Positions 1-18,932 of a DNA stretch of 64,000 nucleotides are shown here, one piece after another. Position 1 is the first letter of the stretch. The number at the start of each line of letters is the position of its first letter. The stretch spans positions 5,798,001 through 5,862,000 of the forward strand of contig NZ_CP116413.1 in NCBI RefSeq assembly GCF_030064675.1, in the 5' to 3' direction. The position numbers and the translations under genes were made by a program. The notes under the pieces were generated by a model. That model was given only the letters and a program-made list of their open reading frames with translations. It was not told where the DNA came from and ran no database searches. The stretch comes from Crossiella sp. CA-258035. Lineage in GTDB: Bacteria; Actinomycetota; Actinomycetes; Mycobacteriales; Pseudonocardiaceae.

Positions 1-7247
<7,247 letters not shown>

Positions 7248-7251
<4 letters not shown>

Positions 7252-10200
7252 TCCTGCGGTGCAGCGAAGTTCTCGTCGATGAGGTCGAACAGTTCCTCCA
7301 CCGACACCGAGTTGATGTCGTCGTCGGTCGGTCCGCCCTCGTGCTGGTCGGCTCGCCGCAGTCCGGCGGCGAGGTCCTCCAGTCGCCGGAGCAGCGCGCT
7401 CCGGTCCTCCCGCGCCGCGGCCGGGTCGGCCAGCAGCGATTCCAGCTGTCCCAACAACTCCAGCGGGGTGCCGGTGGGCGCCGGGTCGCCGAAGTCGAAC
7501 TCGGCGAGCAGGTGCCCGGCCAGCGCGGTGATCGTCGGGTAGTCGAAGACCAGGGTGGCCGGCAGTCGCCTGCCCAGCGCGGCGCCCAGCTTGTTGCGCA
7601 GTTCGACCGCGGTCAGCGAGTCGAAGCCCAGGTCCTTGAAGGTGCGGTCCGGCGCGACCGCCTCGGCGCCCGCGAAGCCCAGCACCGCGGCCACGTGTTC
7701 CCGGAGCACCGAGCCGAGCAGCTCGCGCCGTGCCTCCGGGGCCATGGCGGCCAGCCTGCCCAGCAGTCCGGCCGCGGTCTGGGTGGCGGCAGCCGCGGTG
7801 CGGCGGTCCTTGCGGCCCAGCTCCCGCAGCACCGGCGAGAGGTCCGGGTCCGCGGCCAGCGCGTTGCGGTCCAGCACCAGTGGCAGGGTGAGCGGCCGGT
7901 CGGTGGCCGCGGCGGCGTCGAACATGGCCAGGCCCTGCGCCACCGAGAACGGCACGATTCCCTTGCGCCGCAAACGGTCGTGGTCGGCCTGGCTGAGGTG
8001 CCTGGTCATGCCGGTGGCCTGCGCCCACGCCCCCCAGGCCAGCGACACACCGGCCAGGCCCTCGGCCCGCCGCCGCTGGCACAGCGCGTCCAGCCAGGCG
8101 TTGGCGGCCGCGTAGTTGGCCTGCCCCGCGGTGCCGAGCACGCCGGTGGCCGAGGAGAACAGCACGAACCCGGCCAGGTCCAGCTCGCGAGTGGCCTCGT
8201 GCAGGTGCCAGGCCGCGTCGATCTTAGGCCGCAGCACCCGGTGCAGCTGCCCCGGCGTGAGACTGTCCACTGTGGCGTCGTCCAGCACCCCGGCGGCGTG
8301 CACCACCGCGGTCAGTCCGCCGCGCGCGGTGAGATCGGCGACCAGGCCGCGCACCGCGCCCCGGTCGCTGGTGTCGCAGGCGACGATCTCCACCCGGCAA
8401 CCCGACCCGGCCAGTTCCGCGGCGAGTTCCGTTGCCCCGTCGGCGTTCCCGCCGCTGCGGCTGGCCAGCACCAGCCAGCTGAAGCCCTGACCGGCCAGGT
8501 GCCGGGCCAGCTCGCGGCCGAGTCCGCCGGTGCCGCCGGTGATCAGCACCGCCTTGCCGGTGTCCCAGGTGCGCGGGATGGTCAGCACCAGCTTGCCGGT
8601 GTGCTTGGCCTGGCTCATGAACCGGAAGGCCTCCACCGCGCGGCGCAGGTCGTAGGACCGGGTCGGCAGCGGGGTGAGCACCTGCCGCTCGAAGAGCTCG
8701 ACCAGCTCGGTCAGCATGCCCTTGGTGCGATCCGGACCGGCCTCGTCCACGTGGAAGGCGTGGTAGATCACGCCGGGCCACTTGACGAGCTGGTCCGCGG
8801 TGCGCACGTCGTTGACGCCCATCTCGGCGAACCGGCCACCCGGGTTGAGCAGGTCCAGGGAGGCGTCCACGAACTCGTTGGCCAGCGAGTTCAGCACCAC
8901 GTCGACCTTGGGGAACTTCGTGGCGAAGTCCAGGCTGCGGGTGGAGGCGATGTGGTCCTCCGGCACGCCGAGCTCGCGCAGCACGGCCCACTTGGGCTCG
9001 CTCGCGGTGGCGTAGACCTCCGCGCCCAGGTGCCGGGCGAGCTGGATCGCGGCCATGCCGACCCCGCCGGTGCCGGCGTGGATGAGCACCTTCTCGCCGG
9101 GCTTGAGCGCGGCGATGTCCACCAGGCCGTAGTAGGCGGTGAGGAAGGCGGCGGGCACGCTGGCGGCCTCGATGTCGTGCCACCCGGCCGGAATCCGCAC
9201 CAGGTGCCGGTGGTCGACCACCACCACCGGCGCGAACCCACCGTCCACCACACCAAGAACCCGGTCACCAGGAGCCAGATCTTCAACCCCAGGACCGATT
9301 TCCAGCACCACACCGACGGCCTCAGCGCCCATCAGACCGGCCGAGACCTCCAGCTGGTCGAGCACCTTGCCGTAGCCGAGGGTGCCGAGCACGTCCCGGA
9401 AGTTCATGCCCGCCGCGGTGACACCGAGCCGAACCTGGCCCACGCCAAGGGTTTCCGCGGCAGCCGTGGTGGGCACGAACCCGAGCCCGTCCACCGAGCC
9501 GGGTTCGACCACGTCCATCCGCCAGTCCCGGCGGTGCACCGGTGCGAGCAGCCTGCTCTGGTCCGCGGCCAGCCGCGGCGCGCACACCTCGCCGTCAATC
9601 ACCGCGAGCTGCGGCTCGTTGCCCGCCGCGATGTGTGGCAGGGCAAGGGAGATGTCCTCGGGCCGGTCCACGTCGAGCAGCCCGAAGCGGCCGGGGTTCT
9701 CGGTGAGCGCGGTGCGCACCAGCCCCCAGGCGGTGGCCGCGGCCAGGTCCCGGCCGGTCCGCGCGCCGGTGGTGACCAGCACCAGCCGCGACGCACTCCC
9801 GCTCAGCCAGCGCTGCACCAGGGTGAGCACCTGTTCGGAGGTGTCATGCGCGGCGGTCACCGGATCGCCGGGCGCGGTGGCCAGCGGCAGCACCACGGTG
9901 GCCGGGCTGTCCGGGATCTCGGCCAGGTCGGTCACGGTGAGCAGGTCGGCCGGGTCGGCGCCCGTGCCGCTGACCGGCGTCCAGTCCACTGTGTACAGAG
10001 ACACCGATTCGGTCCGGGCGATGCCCTCGGCCGCGGCGCGCAGCCGCAGCGACCGGGTGGTGAACACGACCGCGCCGGTGGCATCGGCGACGGTCAGGGC
10101 CACCAGGGTGTCCTCGCCGTCCGCGCCGAGGTGACGCAGCCGGGCCCGCAGCGCGCTCGCGCCGGTGGCGTGCAGCTCCGCCTGCTCCCAGGCGAAGGGC

Positions 10201-13200
10201 AGCGCACCGGCCGCGACCTCCTGCTGGGACAACAACACCGTCTGCAGCGCCGCGTCCAGCAACGCCGGGTGCAACCCGAACCCGGTGACCGAAACCCGTT
10301 CCGGCAACGCGACTTCGGCGAACACCTCGCCGTCGACGTGCCAGGCCCGGCTGAGCCCACGGAACGCGGGCCCGTACTCGTACCCGGACGCGGCGGCCTC
10401 GTCGTAGAAGGCGGTCAGGTCGATCTCCACCGCGCCACTCGGCGGCCACACCGCGCCCAGCCCCTCAGCCGGTTCAGGCGCACCGGGAGCCAGCACACCC
10501 GTGGCATGCCTGGTCCAGGCGGCGTCGGCCCCGGGCCGGGCGTGCACGGCCAGCGAACGGCGACCGTCCTCGTCCGGGGCGTCCACCTTGACCTGGACCT
10601 CCACCTCACCGTCCAGCACCAGCGGCGCACCCAAGATCAGCTCCTCAACCCGCGCGCAGTCCACCTCGTCACCCGCCCGCACGGCGAGTTCAATGAAGGC
10701 GGTGGCCGGCAGGATCGCGGTGCCGCTGACCTGGTGGTCGGCCAGCCAGGGCTGGGTGTTCCTGGACAACCGCCCGGTCAGCACCACCCCGGACCCGTCG
10801 CCCAGCGGCACCGCCGCGCCCAGCACCGGATGGTGGGTCGCGGTGAGCCCGAAGGCGGAGGCATCGCCCGAGACCCGCGGCGCGGGCCAGAAACGCTGGT
10901 GCTGGAACGGGTAGGTGGGCAGGTCGACCACCCGCGCGCCGGACCCGGCGAACCAGGCCGACCAGTCCACGTGACCACCGCGAGTCCACCACGCGCCAAC
11001 TGATTCGAGGAACCGCCGCGCGCCACCCTCGTTGCGGCGCAACGACCCGGTCACCACCCCCTCGACTCCGGCACCGTCCAAAGTGGCCTCAACCTCGGCC
11101 ACCAGCACCGGATGCGGACTGACCTCGATGATCCGGTTGTACCCGGAGCCGATCAGCGCCTGCATCGAGGAGTGGAAGTGCACCTGCTGCCGCAAGTTCC
11201 GATACCAGTACCCGCTGTCCAGCTCCGCGGTGTCCAGCCAGTCCCCGGTCACCGTGGAGAAGAACGGAATATCGCCCGACCGGGGCTGAACCGAGGCCAG
11301 CACCTGCGCGAGCTCGTCTTCCAACTCTTCGACGAACTGCGAGTGCGAGGCGTAGTCCACCGCGATCCGCTTGACCCGAAGATCCTCGGCCACTCCCGCG
11401 GCCACGAACTCCGCCAGCGCCCGCTCCTCGCCCGACACCACCACGGCAGCCGGCCCGTTCACCGCCGCGATCTCGATGCCGTCGGTCAGTCGCGGCAGCA
11501 CTTCCGCAACCGGCAACGCGATCGAGGCCATGCCACCACGCCCGGACAACACCCGCGCGATCAACTGCGACCGCCGCGCCACCACCAACGCGCCATCCGC
11601 CAGCGACAACCCACCAGCCACAACCGCCGCGGCGACCTCCCCCTGTGAGTGGCCGACCACTCCCTCCGGCACAACACCCAGCGACTGCCACAACGCGGCC
11701 AGCGAAACGTTGACCGCCCAGGTCACCGGCTGCACCACATCGACCCGGGCCAACAACTCCTCATCCGCCAAAGCATGAGTGATCGACCACTCAATGTGCG
11801 GCGCAAGGGCGTCGCCGCATTCAGCGAAGCGGGCGGCGAAGACCGGAGACTCGTCCAGCAGCTGACGGGCCATGCCGACCCACTGGGAGCCCTGGCCGGG
11901 GAAGACGAAGAGCGAGCGGCCACCGGCGAGGACGGGGGTGGGTTCGAGCGGGGCGTGGAGGAGGGTGGGGAGCTCGTCGGGGGTGCCGACGAGGACGGAC
12001 CGGACGGGGAGGACAGCGCGCGCGGTGGCCAGGGTGAACCCAGCGTCGACCACGCTGGCGGAGGGGACCGCAGGCCGGGCGGCAGGTGCGCTGGCAGTCA
12101 GAGCCGAGGATCCGGCGGCAAGTGCACCGGCCGGGTGGCCCGAGTGCTCGGTGACGAGCGGGCTGGCGGTGCGCTCAGCGTTCCCGGCAGCAGGCGCGCT
12201 GGCCGGGTGATCCGGGGTCTCGGCTGCGAACGCACTGACCGGGTGGTCCGAGATCTTCGCAGCAAGCGAACTGTCTGAGCGGTCCGCGTCACCTGCCGCG
12301 AGAGCACTCGCCGAGCCATCGGGGCTCGCGGCGACGACAACACCGACCAAGCGGTCCGCGTTCTCACCGGCGAACGCGCTGGCCGTCTGGCCCGCGGTCC
12401 CGCCGATCGCGTCTGCCAGCCGAGCAGCCTGCGCCCGCACCGCCTCCGCCGACTTCGCCGACAACACCAGCGGCACCACCGCCGGCACCACCACCGACTC
12501 CGCGACCTCCGCCGCCGGCGCCTGCTCAATGATCACATGCGCGTTCGTCCCACTAGCGCCGAACGACGAAACCCCAGCCCGCCGTGGCCGATCCACCTCC
12601 GGCCAAGGCACCGTGTCGGTCAGCAGCTGCACCGCCCCCGCCGACCAGTCCACGTGCGACGAAGGCTCAGTCACATGCAACGTCTTCGGCGCAGCACCAT
12701 GTTCCAGCGCCTGCACCATCTTGATCACACCGGCGACACCGGCCGCGGCCTGCGTGTGCCCGATGTTCGACTTGATCGACCCCAGCAGCAACGGCTGCGA
12801 GCGAGACTGCCCATACACATCCACCAGCGCCTGGGCCTCGATCGGATCACCCAGAGTTGTACCAGTGCCATGACCTTCCACCACATCAACGTCCACAGTG
12901 GACAAACCGGCGTCCGCGAGCGCGGCGCGGATCACCCGTTGCTGGGACGGGCCGTTCGGGGCGGTGAGGCCGTTCGACGCGCCGTCCTGGTTGACCGCGG
13001 TGCCCCGGACGACCGCCCGGACCCGGCGGCCCAGGCGGCGGGCGTCCGACAGGCGTTCCAGCACCAGGACTCCGACGCCCTCGCCCCAGCCGGTGCCGTC
13101 GGCGGAGTCGGAGAAAGCCTTGCAGCGGCCGTCGATGGCGAGGCCGGCCTGGCGGGAGAACTCCACGAACAGGCTTGGCGTGGACAGCACCGTGACGCCG

Positions 13201-16200
13201 CCGACCAGGGCCAGCCTGCACTCGCCCGAGCGCAACGAGCGGGTGCCCAGGTGCAGGGCCACCAGCGAGGACGAGCAGGCCGTGTCAACCGTGACGGCGG
13301 GGCCTTCCAGACCCAGGGCGTAGGCGACCCGGCCGGAGGCGACGCTGGGGGCGCTGCCGGTGGACTGGAAGCCCTCGAACTCGCCGCCGCCGAGCAGGGT
13401 GGCGTAGTCGCTGTACATGACGCCGGCGAAGATCCCGGTGTCGCTGCCCTTCAGCGTGCCGGGGTCGATACCGGCGTGTTCCAGTGCCTCCCAGGAGCTT
13501 TCCAGCAGCAGGCGGTGCTGGGCGTCGGTGGCCATCGCCTCGCGCGGGGACATGCCGAAGAAGGCGGCGTCGAAATCGCCTGCGTCGTAGAGGAAACTGC
13601 CGACCCGGGTGTGGGATGTGCCCAGGCGGCCGGGGGTTGGGTCGAAGAGGCGGGCCAGGTCCCAGCCGCGGTCGGTCGGGAAGTCGGCGACGGTTTCGGT
13701 GCCCTCGGCGACCAGGTTCCACAGGTCGTCGGGGCCTGTCACGCCGCCGGGGAAGCGGCAGGCCATGCCGACGATGACGATGGGGTCCTCGTCGAGGTCC
13801 GCGGCTTGCGGGCGTGGGGTGGTGGTCGCCGTCTCGCGGGGGGTCAGTTCCAGCACGGTGGCCAGGCGGCCCGCGATGGCTTCCGGGGTCGGGTAGTCGA
13901 AGGCCAGGGTGGAGCTGAGGGTGGCGCCGGTGGACGCGGTGAGCTTGCGGCGCAGCTCCACCGCCATCAGCGAGTCGAGCCCTCGGGACACCAGGGGTTC
14001 GTCCACCGGCAGTCCGGCCAGGTCGGTGATGCCGAGCACCGCGGCCGCCTCGCGCACCACGATGGCGGTCAGCTCGGCGAGCTGGCGGTCCCTGGGCAGT
14101 GCCAGCAACCGGTCGCGCAGGGACTCGGGTTCGTCGGTGTTGCGGGCGGCGGCCTGACGCGGGGCCAGGCGGACCAGGGTGCGCAGGACCGCGGCGAGGT
14201 GGCCGCCCTGCTCGGCCTCCTGCCGCGGTCCGCGCAGGTCGAGGCGAACCGGCACCAGCGCCGGTTCGTCCAGCCGCAGCGCGGTGTCCAGCAACCGCAG
14301 GCCCTCGGCGACGGGGAAGGCGACGATGCCCTGCCTGCGCATGCGGGAGAGTTCCGCCGCGCCCAGGTGGCTGGTCATGCCGTCGGACTCGGGCTGCCAC
14401 AGGCCCCAGGCGAGGCTGGTCGCGGGCAGTCCGGCCTGGCGGCGCTGGACGGCGAGCTCGTCGAGCACGGAGTTCGCTGCGGCGTAAGTGCTTTGGCCCG
14501 CGGTGCCGAGGACGCCGGCGGCCGAGGAGAACAGCACGAACGCGGTCAGGTCGCGGTCGCGGGTCAGCTCGTCCAGGTGCAGGGCGGCGGCCTTGGGCGC
14601 GAAGACCTCGGCCAGGCGGTCGGCGTCCTGGTCCAGCAGCAGGCCGTCGTCGAGCACCCCGGCCAGGTGCACCACCGCGGTGAGGTCGGGGATACCGGCG
14701 AGCAGGTCGGCCAGTGCGGCGCGGTCGGTGATGTCGCAGGCCACGATCCGGGTGTCCACGCCCAGCTTCTCGCGGAGTTCGGTCGCGCCCGGTGCGTCCT
14801 CACCGCGGCGGGAGGCGAGCACGAGCTTGCGCGCATTGTACTGGCGCACCAGGTGTTCGGCGACCGCGGCGCCGAGCTGGCCGGTGCCGCCGGTGATCAG
14901 CACGGTGCCGTCGAGGGTCAGCTCACCGGTGGCGTCTTCGGTGACCTTGGCCAGGCGGGGTGCGAACACGCCGTCGGCGTTGACCACCAGTTCGGGTTCG
15001 TCCAGCGCCAGCGCGGCCTCCGGCACCGGGCCGTCGACGCCGATCCAGCGCAGCACGCGGTCCGGGTGCTCGGTGCGGGCGGTGCGCAGCAGGCCGCGCA
15101 CGGCCGCGCCCGCCAGGCCGCTGCCCAGCCAGACCAGTTCGGCCCCGGGCTGTTCGGTGATGATCCGCTGGATCTCGGTCAGCGCCTCGGCGGTGGCCTG
15201 GGTGACCGGGAGGTCCTGGGCGGTCGCGTCCACCACGACCCGGTTCACCGGCATCGCCGCGGTGGCAGGCAGGGTGACGCGCTGGAGCTGCACGCGGTAG
15301 AGGTCCTGGGCGCGGCCGGTGGCCTGGAACTGCTCGGGTTTGGCGGTGCGCAGGTCGAGTCGCTGCACCCTGGCCACCGGGGCACCGGTGCCGTCGGCCA
15401 GCCACACGGTCAGCCGCCGCCCGCCGGAGACCGCCTCGGCCTGCACCCGGACCCGCAGCTCGCTGGCCCCGGTGGCGTACAGCTCAACGCCGGACCACTC
15501 GAAGGGCATCTGCACGTGGTCGGCGTCCTGGCCGCCGTCCGCACAGGCCCGCATCACGTTCAGCGCGCCGTCCAGCAGCGCGGGGTGCAGCGCGTACGGA
15601 GTGCCGTCCACGTCATCGGGCAGCCGGACCGTGCCGTAGCCGACGCCATCGCGCCGCCACAGCGCGGTGGTGGTCATGAAGCCGGGGCCGTAGTCCACGC
15701 CCTGGTCGGCGAACCGGTCGTAAAGCCCGGTCAGGTCAACGGGTTCCGCGCCAGGCACCGGCCACTCGCGCAGGTCGGCGAACCCCTCGGCACCGGTGTC
15801 CGGTTGCGGGACCTCGCCGAGCTCGCCGGTGGCGTGCAGGGTCCAGTCCCCTTCCCCGCCAACGGGTTTGCTGTGGATGGCCACCAGCGGACGCCCGTCC
15901 ACCGGCGGGGTGAGCGAGACCTGGACGCGCACCGCCGAGTTCTCCGGCAGCACCAGCGGCGAGATCATCACCAGTCCGGCGACCTGGCTCAGCCCGAGTC
16001 GTTGCGCGGCGGCGATGGCCAGCTCCATCAACCCGGTTCCGGCCATCACGATGTGCCCGTGCACCACGTGGTCGGCCAGCCACGGGTGGTCGGCGACGGA
16101 GAGCCTGCCCGCCAGCACGTGCCCCGCGCCGCCCGCGAGCGCCGGTTCCACCATCAGCCAGGGGTGGTCGACCTCGGTGAGCTCCAGCGCGCCACCGGCC

Positions 16201-18932
16201 GCGGTGGCCTTCGGCGTGACCCAGAACCTGCTGCGCTGGAACGGATACGTCGGCAGGTCGATCACGCGCGGCTGGTGCCCGGCGAACACCGCGGCCCAGT
16301 CGACCTCCACGCCGTGCGCGTGCGCCTCGGCGAGTCCGGTGAGCACGGCCTCAGCCTCTGGGCGGTCCCGGCGCTGCGCGGCGACCACCGCGACCCGCTG
16401 GCGGGCATCCGCCACGCAGTCGCCGACCATGGCCGCGCCGGAGCCGTCCGGGCCGAGTTCCAGGAAGCGGGTGACCCCGGCCTCCAGCAGTGTGCTGACG
16501 CCCTGGGCGAAGCGCACGGTGGAGCGGACGTGGCTGACCCAGTAGCCGGGGTCGAGGACCTCAGCGCTGATCAGGCCGCCGGTCACGTTGGACACCAGGC
16601 CGATCTCCGGTTCGCGCGCGGTGGCCCTGGCGGCGACCGCGGCGAACTCGGGCAGCATCGGCTCCATCAGTGGCGAGTGGTAGGCGTGGTCCATGACCAG
16701 CCGCTTGACCTCGCGGCCCGCGGCGAGCAGCGCTTCGGTGGCCTGCTCGATGGCCTCCACGGTGCCGGAGAGGATCACCGAGTTCGGCCCGTTGACCAGT
16801 CCGGCCACCAGCTCGTGCTCGCGGTTCTCCAGCAGTGGCAACAGGTCCTGCTCAGACGCGCGGACCGCGAGCATCGCACCGCCCGGCGGCAGCGACTGCA
16901 TCAGCTGGCCACGCGCGGCCACCAGCGCACAGGCGTCTTCGAGCGACCAGACCCCGGCGACGTGTGCCGCGGCGAGCTCGCCGGTGGAGTAGCCGAGCAC
17001 GTAGTGCGGGGTGACGCCCCAGGACTCGACCAGCCGGTAGAGCGCGACCTGGAAGGCGAACAGCGAGGGCTGGGTGAAGCCGATCTGGTTGAGCAGCGCG
17101 GCTTCCGGGGTGTCCGCGGGCGCGAAGGTGATCTCGCGCAGCGGCCGGGGCAGCAGCGGGTCCAGGTGTGCGCAGACCGCGTCGTAAGCCTGGGCGAAGG
17201 CCGGGAAGGTGCGGTAGAGCTCGGCGCCCATGGCCGCGCGCTGGGCGCCCTGGCCGGGGAAGACGAACGCGGTCTTGCCGGGCAGCACCGCGCCGGTGAC
17301 CACGCCGGGGGCAGGTTCGCCGGTGGCGATGGCGCGCAGTCCGGCGAGCAGCTGCTCGGTGTCGGCGCTGATCACGGCGGCGCGGCGCTGGTGGCGGGCG
17401 CGGGTGGTGGCCAGGGACCAGGCCAGGTCCACGGGCCGGGCGGTGGCCGCGGTGTCGGCGAGCGCGGTGGCCTGGGCGCGGAGGGCGGCTTCGGTGTGGC
17501 CGGAAAGCACCACGGGGACAAGCGAATCAGCGGGCTCGGCAGGCTTCTCGGCCACCGCAGCGGGGGCCTGCTCCAGGATCATGTGCGCGTTGGTCCCGCT
17601 GATCCCGAACGCCGAGATCCCGGCCCGGCAAGGCCGATCCCCCGCCGCCAGCTCCCGGTGCTCGGTGACCAGGCTGATCCCGCCGGTCGACCAGTCCACC
17701 CGGCTGCTCGCCGTCTCCGCGTGCAGCGTCCGCGGCGCCTCGCCCCGCCGCAGGCTCTCCACGACCTTGATGAACCCGGCGACCCCGGCCGCGGCCTGGG
17801 TGTGCCCGATGTTGGACTTCACCCCGCCCAGCAACGCCGGTTCGCCGCCCGCGTGCGCCCTGCCGTAGGTGGCCAGCAGCGCGTGCGCCTCGATCGGGTC
17901 GCCGAGGCGGGTGCCGGTGCCGTGCGCCTCCAGCAGGTCCACCTCGGCGGCCTCCACCCCGGCGTCGGCCAGCGCGGCGCGGATGACCCGCTGCTGCGAG
18001 CTGCCGTTGGGCGCGCTCAGGCCGTTGGACGCGCCGTCGGAGTTGACCGCCGAGCCGCGGATGACCGCCAGGATCGGGCGCCCCTGGGCCAGCGCGTCGG
18101 ACAGCGGTTGCAGCAGCACCAGGCCGCTGCCCTCGGAGAAGCCGGTGCCGTCGGCGTCCTCGCTGAACGCGCGGCAGCGGCCATCCGGCGACAGCCCGCC
18201 CTGGCGGGAGAACTCGATCAGCAGCTGCGGTCCGGCCATCACGGTCGCGCCACCGGCCAGCGCCAGCGAGCACTCGCCTGCCCGCAGCGCGCGGACCGCG
18301 TTGTGCAGCGCCACCAACGAGGAGGAGCAGGCGGTGTCCAGGGTGACCGAGGGGCCTTCCAGGCCGAGCACGTAGGAGATCCGGCCCGCGAGCACGCTGG
18401 CCGCGCCGCCGGTGAGGGCGTGGCCCTCGGAGTCGCCGCCCGCGGTGGTGAGTCCGGCGTAGTCCTGGCCGTTGGTGCCGATGTAGACGCCGACGTCCTT
18501 GCCGCGCAGGGACTCCGGCACGATCCGGGCGCGTTCCAGCGCCTCCCAGGCGTTCTCCAGCAGCAGCCGCTGCTGCGGGTCCATGGCCACCGCCTCGCGC
18601 GGGGCGATGCCGAAGAAGGCCGGGTCGAACTCGGCCGCGTCGCTGAGGAACCCGCCTGCTCGCGCGTACAGCGTGCCGGGGTGGTCCCGATCGGGGTGGT
18701 AGAGGCCGTCCAGGTCCCAGCCGCGGTCGCCGGGCAGCGGGCCGATCGCCTGCTCCCCTGCCGCCAGCAGCCGCCAGAAGTCCTCCGGGGAGTTGATGCC
18801 GCCGGGGAAGCGGCAGCTCATCGCGAGCACCGCGATCGGTTCGCTCGACCGGGCGCGCTCCTCGCGCAGCGCGTTCAGCTCGCTGGTGGCCCGCTTGAGG
18901 TACTCGCGCAGCTTCTGTTCGGTCGCCGTCAC
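7248..18932 (-). CDS. PKS-2: bimodular type I polyketide synthase (modules 2 and 3)
   Basis: A 3894-aa protein. Order: N-terminal docking helix (residues about 3-30), module 2 KS-AT-DH-KR-ACP, module 3 KS-AT-DH-ER-KR-ACP, C-terminal docking tail with EELFDLID. The start is a GTG at 18932 overlapping the upstream TGA (GTGA), preceded by GGAGGA four bases away, a strong ribosome site. KS Cys of module 2 is near residue 202; ACP serines are near 1654 and 3772. Module 3 is the only module in the window with an enoylreductase. The stop overlaps the PKS-3 start, so PKS-1, -2 and -3 form one translationally coupled operon. Role: second and third chain extensions of the polyketide. The gene is complete and shows no frameshift. 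Confidence 0.97.
7490..13791 (-). other. PKS-2 module 3: KS-AT(methylmalonyl)-DH-ER-KR-ACP, fully reducing
   Basis: KS about 13791-12530 (Cys near 13276). Repeat-containing linker 12072-12395. AT about 11910-10880 with GHSQGE and YASH, methylmalonyl type. DH about 10830-10020 with intact HQVSGTAILP and the LLDAALQ Asp. ER about 9500-8570 with the NADPH motif GTGGVGMA near 9060-9090. KR about 8560-7960, B-type (LDD), with catalytic Tyr in [11 protein letters not shown] Ser at 7619-7617. All catalytic residues I can check are present, so the predicted output is a saturated CH2-CH(CH3) unit. Confidence 0.9.
12072..12395 (-). repeat. In-frame 36-nt minisatellite, 9 units, in the KS-AT linker of module 3
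   Basis: Nine gapless 12-residue units (for example SDHPVSAFAAET, PDHPASAPAAGN, SGHPAGALAAGS) rich in Ala, Ser and Pro. The insertion lies after the linker helix (ARLADAI) and before the strand leading to the AT (DAGFTLATARAVLPVRS). That is a different point, period and consensus from the 33-nt array in module 4, so the two arose independently. The frame stays open throughout. Confidence 0.88.
13850..18845 (-). other. PKS-2 module 2: KS-AT(atypical)-DH-KR-ACP
   Basis: KS about 18845-17580, Cys at 18329-18327 (TACSSSL). The AT about 17270-16220 is atypical: the nucleophile motif is GYSTGE rather than GHSxGE, and the specificity motif near 16675-16690 is HAYH rather than HAFH or YASH. The extender-binding Arg is present (AARGQLM). 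HAYH is closest to the malonyl HAFH, so malonyl is my best guess. DH about 16180-15340 has HVVHGHIVMAG (Pro of HxxxGxxxxP replaced by Ala) and LLDGALN (Asp kept, Gln/His replaced by Asn). KR is B-type with Tyr in STYAAAN. ACP Ser at 13973-13971. Predicted output: alkene if the DH works. Confidence 0.85.
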
